In this document: in pieces, positions 35,401 through 43,092 of the stretch
Numbering within the stretch: position 1 is the first letter of the stretch
Layout of the letters: each line of letters begins with the position of its first letter
Notes under the pieces: generated by a model
Seen by the model: the letters and a program-made list of their open reading frames with translations, nothing else
Databases searched by the model: none
What the model was told of the DNA's origin: nothing
NCBI GenBank assembly: GCA_030522415.1
Contig: CM060107.1
Span: 24,928,571-24,992,570 of the forward strand
DNA: 64,000 bases
Direction of reading: 5' to 3'
From: Channallabes apus
Taxonomy: Eukaryota > Chordata > Actinopteri > Siluriformes > Clariidae
Translations under genes and position numbers: made by a program

Positions 35401-35478
35401 AAACATAATCAACCTTCCCAACCCACAATTGTTGAAAGGCCCATCCAGAAATTGGTGGTGCTTCTTGAAGAAGAGTAA
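29476..35478 (+). CDS. BEL/Pao Gag-Pol polyprotein, 2000 residues, intact
   Basis: A single frame encodes every protein needed for retrotransposition. Residues 1-360: charged coiled-coil Gag part. About 360-540: DUF1759-like Gag (FAGDPLKFIDWKMAFMAL, FYLKNYLAGEARKAVEG). 589-640: zinc knuckles C-x2-C-x4-H-x4-C (CVCKDENHSIAQC, CFGCLRKGHIVRDC). 718: aspartic protease with DTQSDSTF. From about 1000: reverse transcriptase with VTCDIEKMFHQF (Asp1059), HLFGATSSPGCANFAL and FYVDD (1139-1140). About 1315: RNase H HHFSDAS. About 1620-1660: integrase zinc region (HYHAKICHQG...CVQCRKL). Integrase core DDE at Asp1693, Asp1755 and Glu1805 (49 residues between the last two). The C-terminal DUF5641-like region follows. 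No stop or missing catalytic residue was seen. The order RT-RNase H-integrase and the FYVDD box fit BEL/Pao rather than Gypsy. Confidence 0.95.
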   Translation: MEVVNEGESTEKDTVAQAIEQVNEIALRAEETSTPSVQQIRSSSRERSLTEKGLEMREKEAKKQEKAFYKAYSCWKESAKESRSRLKFFCSRENLEKIQEDIQSQHNSVYHHYKPILRNHATSPDIVKRMDACAALTGEIIDLVSKRLEIIDEDYNEELVKERVRQVLNKDEYESIFGCTKTNTIISESSLGSSKQSKTSSMISSKRADAEAELAAKQEQAKAMQGIHDQQAKLNKMESEWKCREAKMLAEIKQKEMEMHLKLEEERERLHQLQVDKEVKVAAARVKVYNNLEGIIECGDEEIDPRTHVGCQRTEPTFQLNAEAESFLPQQTFFEERELQPSQENVALAQAIADSLSTHRLPVPEPTIFAGDPLKFIDWKMAFMALIDRKPLPPGEKMFYLKNYLAGEARKAVEGYFYRNSDDAYQGAWKVLLDRYGNSFVLQKAFRDKLMRWPKIGANDPLAQRDFTDFLQGCVEAIPHVKGLTILNDCEENHKLLKKLPEWIVRKWNRIVVEVLDTSGDYPGFKCFTEFMQKETRIACNPITSPLFMNMKNSDERFPKRARALSTKAEVKDLASKRLEPTSKSKVSCCVCKDENHSIAQCPTFAKRTIEDKKTFIQENHLCFGCLRKGHIVRDCKRRHKCGICGRNHPTCLHEERDKVPSKALHKTSTEVQASEEVHKVTAHVLSQSSSATSSIVPVLVSTVEEPQREVLTYALLDTQSDSTFILEDLLEDLNAVTQPVQLRLSTMTAVDVITASKRVRGLQVRGLQTTSSIQLQQAYTRDFIPVDKSYIPTKKTALQWPHLKHLANQLPPLQNCEVGLLIGYDCPPALAPLEVIIGRENEPFAQRTELGWSIIGLSNPHLDRQGNQSFVHRIAVKEIPVPSPNDVLKILELDFNEKGYEDKSVSQEDVRFIHHLSANIKQKNNGHYELPLPFKCSRRPSLPNNRRLATARLQHLKKRLKSNEQYCDHYKAFMDEILNKGEAEPAPVISEGETAWYIPHHGVYHPQKPDKLRVVFDCSAKFCGISLNDTLLTGPDLINSLVGVLCRFRKELVAVTCDIEKMFHQFFVPPEDRNYLRFLWWEGGDLEKEPQEYRMAVHLFGATSSPGCANFALKYLAQQHKFTHPSASEFVEKNFYVDDGLTSVHSVNEAKELILDAQMLCKRGGLRLNKFNSNKEDALCCIDPTEKDVTFKPIDLHHETARTGRVLGIQWSTKNDAFSFNINLKDQPSTRRGILSVIASLYDPVGFVAPFILQGKGILQELCRRGIGWDDHFSDELYSRWEDWKNSLQKLKEVTIPRCYHPNTFNEIIRTELHHFSDASNAGYGACSYLRFKNHKSKVHCCLVMAKARIAPTKITSIPRLELAAAVLSAKMSVMLKTELEMKIDQEFFWSDSQVVLGYINNEARRFHVFVANRVQMIRDITDPNQWCYVNTAENPADHASRGIHASDIPSSIWLSGPKFLWKSEVSPTPYNSAKLLVGDPEVKSVQTFATTVSDTTDFLSRLNRFSSWSTLLKVIARIKRLGSKQKCPSDYVTVEERQKAAEVVIKLVQHEAFHKEIKLMEKDNTLPSSSALYKLDPILDKDLLRVGGRLKKSSLSQELKHPVIIPKDSCVTRLILSHYHAKICHQGRNQTQMELRMNGFWIIGGSKSVAKLIHKCVQCRKLRRPTEEQRMAELPVERIEVSAPFTFCGMDCFGPFVIKRARKEYKRYGLIFTCLSSRAVHIEMIEDLSTDAFISALRCFISLRGAVRKLHCDQGTNFVGARNELKESLKQVDTRALEVFLSEKQCKFVFNAPSASHAGGIWERQIRTVRNVLSATLAQCPGRLDDASLRTLFYEAMAIVNSRPLTVDGINDPNSLEPLTPNHLILMKSDVALPPPGKFVKEDMYATKRWRRVQYLVEQFWSRWKKEYLLNISTRQRWHSPRRNVRVNDVVIIKEDMLPRSQWQLGRVIEAVKESDGFVRRVKVKLGQRKLTSKHNQPSQPTIVERPIQKLVVLLEEE

Positions 35479-35647
35479 ATAATACCCTGGTTGATACCCT
35501 CATCAGTTCAAATTGTTTTCGAAATGTTTTCTAGTCATTATATACGTTTAATTAAACTAAAATGTGGTCATATTTTAAGGTTCAAAATCATGTTCTGATT
35601 CATTTGCAGTTTGGTCTGTTGATTCACCATAACACGATTGGTGGGAG

Positions 35648-36177
35648 TGTAAATGACCGCAAAATGGTTGTGTCTCTTTAAATTAATTGTACGTGTTACG
35701 TGCTTTATGCTGTGAGGGGTGGGGAAATGAAACTTAATTAGAGCATCAAGTAGAAGATTCATATTCCTTAGAAGCACATGGAGAAAGATTCGTTTTTGGT
35801 GAATGCAGTTTGATTCAGCTCAATTTAAATTTAGTACCCTTTGGTAAAGCGGAGCGAGGTATGTGAAGCTGACATATGTTACATTTTGTACTTTATTTCG
35901 AAGTTATATGAGCTCGCTTTGTATGTCATGAGCTCTACCTGTTAATAAGTTGTTTCAATCTGTCCTTATTCAGTTTACCGTTAATTATTTTTTATGGTTC
36001 TTTGTAAATGTGCAGTTTATTTATGATATTTATTTGATTATTGTTTCTTTGTGTAGTTTCACGGTGCTACGCAACTAAAGCTCAATGGCGCTCTGCAAGG
36101 GCGAAATAAAAGAGAGATAAGCACCCGTCTGAAGCACTCTGTGTCCCGTTTTTTATCGATACCGAAGGGCAGCTACA
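35648..36177 (+). repeat. BEL/Pao 3' LTR
   Basis: Same 530-bp length as the 5' LTR. Visible differences include AATTAGAGC, GTTTGATTC and AAAGAGAGATAAG where the 5' copy has AATAAAAGC, GTTTCATTC and AAAGAGCGATAAG. Confidence 0.93.
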
Positions 36178-37074
36178 GTGTGTGTATGTGTGTGTGTGCG
36201 CGTGCGCTGCAGCCTGTCCTTTTTTTAGCGGATTTTTCCGCTACCGCAGATCAGTTTATCAACTTGTAATATATACATTTTAGGAATATATTAACATGTG
36301 CAGACATCATTATATGTTGAATGGAACTTGTGTTCGTAAGCAAATGAAAATCAAGTCGGCAGATGTTCAGGGAACTAAACGTATGGCATCTGCTAGAAAT
36401 CTAGACGAATTGTAAGCATTTGAATGGTGTTTAAAAATACTTGCAAAACAAGTATTGCAGCCATACATTGGAGGGAACTTCTGAGGTGGTCAGTGATTGA
36501 TGGCACGGTCGGTCGGAGGGGGTTGTGATCACACCTATAGATCTTTTGTTCTAGGCTATCGGTCAAATATCTCTCCACTTGGAAGCACAAAATGGAGTGG
36601 CAACATGCAAGGGATTTCAGCATCTCGACGCACATACTAAGCTGTTTATAAAGTAGACACTGTTTGTTTTTTGTAATCTTTACCATGTTTACCGTGTACT
36701 GTACAATGTATATAAATTTTTTAATGAATTACTGTAAATAAACTACATATGTATGTGCGCTGCGGCCTGTCCTTTTTTCAGCGGATTTTTCCGCTACCGC
36801 AGATCAGTTTATCAACTTGTAATATATACATTTTAGGAATATATTAACATGTGCATACATTCATTTGAGGGTGCGCTTCCCTCTCTTGCCCCTGCGTAGA
36901 GCCTACACACATCTATCTATCTATCTATCTATCTATCTATTATATAAATACACATTTGGAATCTGCATCTACATTTTCTGTTACAAGTATAGAATTAGGT
37001 TCAGCTGAGACTCATGATCAATGGTGTTAGGGTACTTATGTAGTGATATTTAGTTTCAGCCAAATCTAACTAAC
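36178..37074. repeat. Right inner part of the palindromic core
   Basis: Inverted relative to 26985-27185 and to 27440-27880 (TTTTTTAGCGGATTTTTCCG and GGCACGGTCGGTCGGAGGGG are recognisable). The block GCGGATTTTTCCGCTACCGC occurs twice, at about 36226 and 36781. An ATCT microsatellite lies at 36908-36940. Non-coding. Confidence 0.8.
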
Positions 37075-38375
37075 AATGGACTATGACACTCTTGAGAGGG
37101 TATATGAAGGTGTTATTCATTTATTTATTCTCTACAAGGGTGCGAACTACAGTACAGACCACAAACTATAACTCTCTCTTACTACTATAAAAATCCTAAA
37201 TATAAACAAACAAAATACAGCTTTTTTTCCTCAGAGGTAAACGGAAAAGTGAAGTTGTTCAGCTGTTTACTGTCACTGCAGCTTCTTCAAAGTCTTCCCA
37301 CTCCGTGACCGCTGAAATCCGACACGACACCACGTTAGGCTACGTCTTGACTCATTTGTATACCGACGGTGATTGGATGTTTCCCGAGGGCTCAGGGGAG
37401 TGTATGTGTCTGTGTGTGTGTGTGTCTATGTGTGTGCGTGCGCGCGCGTACTTCTTCTACTGTTATAAAAATTCTAAATATAAACAAACAAAATACAGCT
37501 TTTTTTCAGAGGTAAACGGAAAAGTGAAGATGTTCAGTGTCACTATGCAGACTCCACTCAGTGGAGTTACCGAAATCTTTGGTTTAGTTCTCATTGAATT
37601 GCCACACATCATTTCCACATTTCACTCGCTTTTATTACTCTTATGTGAGCATAAACAGTGAAACATTCCACAGGTTTATAATACACCGCGGCCAAGTGAA
37701 CCACGTTCCCGTCGAACGAAACCAGGCATAATCGTGGTGTTTGCTTCGGTTATGACACACCATAGTTTATTATCTGCTGTGGTAGATCTGATTATTTATT
37801 CAAACACAATAATAAAGCTTTATATCCTCAGGAGGGCTCAGTACATTGTTTTAGTGATAGTTTCACGGAAGCGAGTTCAGAACTAATCTAACCAAAAAAA
37901 AAATACATCCGAAGTTTCAGAAGCTTCAAATAAAATGAACGAACTAATGGCTTTTCTCAAAACGATATAAAATTAAGTACAGCTTTCCTTTTTGTTATAA
38001 TATGAAGCCCCTAAATGGACAAAGGAGGAGAAAAAACGGCAGAAAAAAGTAATGCCAAAAACTTTGGGTTATAATGCAAAATATGACTTGTTTTTTTTCT
38101 TCTGCCATTTTTTTCTCTTCCGTTGTCCCCTTAAAGATTCTGTAGTAGGTTTTCTCAGTTGAATATGAAAAAAATACCGCTGATTATCCACGTGGGAATG
38201 AATGGCGCATTGTCCAAGTGCAAGTTTATCTTGGAGCTAAACTATTTGCTTTGAGTGAAGGCGCCATCTAGCGATCATTGTGTCTCAGCAACAGCTTCCC
38301 ATTCAAAACAATAGGCGGTCAAGCGACCGCTGAACCGCGTTATAAGTAGGTGACACTGGCGCGGCGCTTCTAGTG
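37075..38375 (-). repeat. Right outer inverted arm of the TTAA element
   Basis: Reverse complement of 26173-26670 followed by 19041-19872, uninterrupted. It shows the state of the left arm before the DIRS1-like insertion. It ends GGCGCTTCTAGTG and TTAA. Confidence 0.85.
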
Positions 38376-38619
38376 TTAAGTGACTAATGTGCCTAACATC
38401 TCTCAGCTGAGCCTCGTTTCACTGAATAATCCACCACTTTTCATCAGTATAATGACACACACACACACACACACAGAGTCGTCACTCCCCTAAATTTAAA
38501 GAATACAAACTGGTTGCGTGCGAGTTTGCTGTTTTTCCTATAGTATGCTGAAGCAAAATCAAAATAAAACATTTTATTTTGTTTTATTTTTATTTTGCTA
38601 TAATTAAAATAAAAACATT

Positions 38620-38740
38620 TAAAACAGTATCACGCAGGGATCGAACCCGGATCCCCCTGCGTGAAACGCCGCTGCACCACTCAGACACTTAGAGACAGCG
38701 CACCCCAGACTGTCAATAGCACCCATTCCTGCATACTATT
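38620..38740 (-). repeat. tRNA-like repeat, copy 1
   Basis: On the minus strand GTCTGAGTGGTGCAGCGGCG resembles an A box, and GGGTTCGATCC a B box. It is followed on the plus strand by CACTTAGAGACAGCGCACCC. The acceptor and anticodon arms do not pair convincingly, so it is a tRNA-derived repeat rather than a gene. Confidence 0.5.
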
Positions 38741-39159
38741 CTTTACAGATTTTCCTTATCATAACATGCGTTAGATAGTTTTTTTTATCACTCTATACAC
38801 AATACTTTGCTATTTTTATAGATGTTGAGCATCGTGAGCAAGCCCGAGATCATATTAACGTTAATTATCACCAGCCGGCATGAATAGGCCGACTGACGAG
38901 TAACGTGAGTTGGGCGCACACCAATCGATTTGACTATGGTTAATCGCTCACTCCGTAGGCTCCCTGAATAGGCGGGAAAGAGATGGAGCCGCGTATTCGT
39001 GCCGGCTGGAAAAAAAAACTAAACAGATCTAACAGATGAGGACTCAGATTAATGTGCAAAAAATATATAATAAAACTATATAAGTCTACATAGCCTTTAT
39101 AAGACTCTACCTTAAGCGCACTTAACATTTTATTAGTTTTAAAATAAAACAATTTTAAA

Positions 39160-39290
39160 ACATCATCACTCGGGATTCGAACCGGCGCTTTGTAGATCTC
39201 TGGCCGAGCGTTCTAACCGCTACACCAAGCGGGCACTTAGAGACAATGCCCCCCAGAGACATTAATAAGCCACTTGACTTCTTTGAAAGC
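39160..39290 (-). repeat. tRNA-like repeat, copy 2
   Basis: On the minus strand TTGGTGTAGCGGTTAGAACG and GGTTCGAATCCCG form A- and B-box-like parts. The plus-strand neighbour CACTTAGAGACAATGCCCCC matches copy 1, so the two are diverged copies of one unit about 530 bp apart. Confidence 0.5.
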
Positions 39291-40165
39291 AAGCTCTAGA
39301 TAAGTGACGAAGTAAGCCAAGTTATAATAATAACTTGGTGTTATTTGATCTTATTGGTTTAGAAATTTATATTTAAATAAATAGTAAACTTGGCCGATTT
39401 CGTTATAATTTAGTTTGATGAGTGGGGCTTGAAAATTCTCTTGAAAAATATGGTCATTTATTTCAGTTAATAAATCTACTATACATTTTTTTTTACTCAT
39501 TATTGTACAGTACACATCAATAGCTCTGGTTCAGATTTTTCATGTTTGTTGTGGAAATTACCATCACTGTTGTATTTACTGCGATGAACGAAAATGTCAC
39601 TTTGCGCCACCTGGCGGCCATTTCACGAATGACTTTGAAATGCAACTGATTTATTTTGGCCGTTGTTGCCTTTAAACGGCGGTGTGCGCGGCGGAATGGT
39701 TATCCCGATTGAGTAACCACTGTATATATACAATGTGCTCTGGCAGAGTTCTTCCATGTGCCACCTGGTGGGAATTGTGTGAAGTACAACACTTGGATGA
39801 AAATTGCAAGGCAGAATAGCGTGGCAGTCAGCGAGAAGAATTGCATCATGCTGCAGAAAAAAAGGCTTGTTTTTAAATGAACCATCTGTATACTGTTTAA
39901 TGAAAATATTATGTATAAAGAAAATCAAATGTATATATTTGTGTTTGATTAAATTCTTAACATTTCAGTGGTTAGTGTTTGTTGCAGACATTTACACTAT
40001 TTTGGGGGAAGAGCTTAGATTGTACAGGCTACTTTACACTGATCAGCAGTTGACGCCCCGCTGTAACCAGCAGATCAAAGGAGCAGTTATCGGTTTTGAC
40101 ACGTAGCTTCTGAGTTTGGAAGCCAGGGTTAGTTGGTTGGAAGCATGTTTGAAGGAGAAGATAAC
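39291..40165. other. No gene recognised
   Basis: AT-rich. Two CTCF-like boxes occur (GCGCCACCTGGCGGCC at about 39604; TGCCACCTGGTGGGAA at about 39759). Confidence 0.4.
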
Positions 40166-40169
40166 GTCA

Positions 40170-40300
40170 CAAACACACACACAAACTCTCCATGCATACA
40201 CACCCACAGTACAGTATGAGATGTGCGCGGACACACACAAACTCTTCGTGGACACACACAAACTCTCCGTGGACACACACACAAACTCTCCGTGCAGATA
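40170..40300. repeat. Short minisatellite
   Basis: Four imperfect units carrying ACACACAAACTCTCCRTG with GGACACAC spacers. The cysteine/valine-rich frames on the other strand are an artefact of the repeat. Confidence 0.75.
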
Positions 40301-40309
40301 GACCATGCA

Positions 40310-42240
40310 GAGAACAACAGGTCTTCACTTCGCAATACACCTGGCCATAATTAAAATCAATATCCAGGCCTAAAAAAAGATGTTTTAAAATCCATCTAAA
40401 ATTCAGTTATTGGCGTGTATAAACCTGCATCTCGCACTTTCACTTAACAAAAGGCAGCGTTTTGATCAAAAGGATGATAAACGCGTACGATTTTGCGATA
40501 AAAATGCAGACATGACCCCCCCCCCCCCACAGAAATACATAAAAATATATAGATAAATCAATAGATAAACGCTGGCTTTTCCAACACACCAGCACGCTCC
40601 AATGTGAGCCGATTTATTCAAGTCATAATTAGAGAATACATAGAGAGATAAATAACATAGAGAAAGCATAATACTGACTGTCCATACAGTAAATGAAAAG
40701 AAAATTATCAAATCCAACTATTAAGTCGGATTTAATTGCTATCATTAATCTATCTTTTTAAATGTAAACAAATTTTGATCAACATATATTTATGCAAGTA
40801 GAAATATAAAAAGAACTATAAGTGTACCATTAGAGTATAAAAGAGAGGACAAGAGTTAGGAACAGCGAAACCAGAGGGGGACTGGAAAGTCCCTAGAAAC
40901 TGGGGAGCATGACAGGTCGTAAAACATTGATAAGATAAGGCGCCAGGTGTCGGACTGGGCAGAGTGTGAGCGCACGCACTTAAGGAAGGATTAAAACAAG
41001 TGATAGATACACGTACACATGTTTAAGTAAAATTATAGACAAAGATCTAAAAGACACACGATCAGATATTAAGAATACAGAGCTTAATAAAGTAGGAAAA
41101 ATAAACTAGTATGTGCATCTACATGTGCATCAAGTAAAGAGATGCTTATACATGGTCCGTCTCTTGAGAACTGTAGAAAAGACCAGGAGCAACCAACAAA
41201 ACCAAGGACAGAAGAAACTGGACACAGCTGGAACCAACAGATAACCAGATAAGATAAGGGAGACATAAGACCAGAAATCAAAAAATAATTGGACGAACCT
41301 GAAAGATTAATGAGGGAAAGAACGGATGGTCAGGCCGTAGAAACTCGATAAGAGAGGGGATAACGGGGTGACTATGTAATCAATCATACATTAAAACAAA
41401 AATTCAGAAGGATCAGGAGACAGTGTGTGTATGTGTCTGTGCGCAGGTGGCCGGAATTTGCCGACAGAATGTGTGTGCGCAGAGGATCTTCCTGATAAGG
41501 AAGAGACACAGAGCAGGGGTTTCCCCTATGTGTGTGTGAAAATGGCCATGGGCACAGACTGGATGGGCAGATAAGAAATAAATCAGAGCCACAGAGAGTT
41601 TTATGAATAACATATTTTAATAAGAGTAAGACACAGGATAAAATAAGCGTATCTACATGATAATAATATAAAATACAAAGTATAAAAGCCCAATGTAAAA
41701 TACAAAACATACAGTAAGAGGTAAAAGCATCGACAGAAATAAAAGTCCTCAGAAGGAACACGATCTGAACTGCCCTGGCTGTCCCAATCATCCACAGGGA
41801 TGATGTCATCAATGGAGAAGTTGCAGTTAGCTATAAAATAGAATAAAATGTATAAAAAACATTGAATATGGTAAAATAAGTAATAAGTAATAAATAAATT
41901 AAGTACAGTAGTATAAAGGAGATGCTTACCTATGGCTGGTCTCTTGAGAATGAAAAATAAACTAAAGAAACACGAGGAAAAAGTCTTGAACACAAGCAAC
42001 ACCCCTATATTTTTATAAAAAGATATGAAAAGTGTAAAGATAATAGAAAATAATTATTAATGAAAATAAATTATAACGGGAAAAAGTTATGAGCAGATAG
42101 CGAGGTGTATGATGTAATGGTACAAGATAAGAGAAATATAATTATAATGGAAGAATTGATAGAAACTGGAATAAAACAACTGATAAAACTGGATTATAAT
42201 GGAATAAAAAATTTGATGTGGTCAGCAAAAAGAGTGTACA
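40310..42240. other. Non-coding, possibly a decayed LTR element
   Basis: The block GATGCTTA..ATGG..GTCTCTTGAGAA occurs at about 41140 and again at 41922, about 780 bp apart in the same orientation, suggesting two old repeat copies. A C-run lies at 40517-40529. No coding frame was recognised. Confidence 0.4.
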
Positions 42241-42251
42241 GAGGAGGGGTT

Positions 42252-42430
42252 GGGAAATTCCCCGGGACTTCCTCCCCTTCTCATGAAGTGTATAAAAGGT
42301 GTGTGCTTTTACTGTGAATTCAGTCTGCTCTTGACGGTGCTTGTATTTACGACCTAAGCATTGCAAGTGTGGCTCACTTGGGTTTTATTGCTGCAATAAA
42401 TGCTCTTACTTCTTCCAGTTCTGTGTGGCG
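42252..42430 (+). promoter_or_regulatory. LTR-like promoter: two kappaB-like sites, TATA box, poly(A) signal
   Basis: GGGAAATTCC (42252-42261) and GGGACTTCC (42264-42272) sit just upstream of TATAAAA (42291-42297). An AATAAA (42395-42400) follows about 100 bases later. This compact order is typical of the U3-R-U5 part of a retroviral LTR. No TSD or opposite LTR was found, so the element's limits are unknown. Confidence 0.5.
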
Positions 42431-42680
42431 TCTGAAATCTTCTTTAATTCTGTTTTTAAGTAATTTGTTAACTGTTTGATATTTTAAATTATAGGCAACT
42501 TTCAAGAGGTGGAAGTATTTTCTCCCACATAAACCTATCTATTTTTGGCAGAGATGTCTGCTCTGTCTTGTTAATTCATCTAAAACACCCCTATAGTATT
42601 TGCCAACAGCACACACAGTTTGATAAATTCACACCTATGGTGAATGAAAGGTGAGAAGAGATTCTGTAGAATCTTCTGAC

Positions 42681-43041
42681 TGTAACGGTTAACCCCTAGA
42701 TGGCGCCAGAACGCCATTTGTATTTTTGTTGGATTCTTGAGTTGTAGTTTTGTTTTGAGTTAAGTTTCACTTCATTTCCCAGTTTGCACCTCGGTTAGGT
42801 GACGTAGAAGCTCACCTGAACCGAGGGAAGTTAATTTGATTATTGGTTTATGTTTAGTGCTATAAATAGCCTGGCTGGACTCCAGTCAGGCGTCTAGCAA
42901 CCGTTCATTTAACGTTCAGTTTGTGTTGGAGTGTTTATGTTTTGTTTGATTTAAAAATAAAGAACTTTGTTAACCGTCAGCTTGCCTCCGCATTCAGGCC
43001 TCACACCCACGGCCGACACAGACGTAAGGGGAAACGTGACA
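42681..43041 (+). repeat. 5' LTR of the Gag-only element
   Basis: Contains the AGATGGCGCC block, a hairpin (42789-42826), a TATA-like CTATAAATA and AATAAA (42956-42961). Confidence 0.95.
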
Positions 43042-43092
43042 GATTGCTAGACCCACCAAGAGGCATGGCGGAGGATCCCCTCCTGAAGTTTT

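Larger units (their letters stand above)
28320..36177 (+). mobile_element. BEL/Pao LTR retrotransposon, apparently complete
   Basis: 7858 bp with two 530-bp LTRs and the TSD GTGTG (28315-28319 and 36178-36182), inserted in a GT microsatellite at the joint of the palindromic core. The LTRs differ at only a few positions that I could see (for example AATAAAAGC versus AATTAGAGC), so the insertion is young. One uninterrupted polyprotein frame lies inside. A purine stretch (GGTGGGAG) abuts the 3' LTR and is a plausible polypurine tract. Confidence 0.94.
19041..38375. mobile_element. Large palindromic TTAA element (piggyBac-like ends)
   Basis: Both ends read inward CACTAGAAGCGCCG and are bordered by TTAA (19037-19040 and 38376-38379), the hallmark of piggyBac insertion. 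Inside these, long inverted arms match each other, so the core is a palindrome. Subtracting the DIRS1-like insert and the BEL/Pao insert leaves about 5.2 kb. No piggyBac transposase frame is visible, so the element would be non-autonomous. The alternative is two separate opposite copies, which is unlikely because homology runs from end to end of the arms. Confidence 0.78.

Noticed and set aside
19041..38375. A virus-transposon fusion of the Teratorn type
   Set aside because: No herpesvirus-like or other viral genes are present; the extra length is explained by DIRS, Tc1 and BEL insertions.
40043..40335. Repeated CVCPRRVCVCP-like frames
   Set aside because: Artefact of the minisatellite at 40170-40300.
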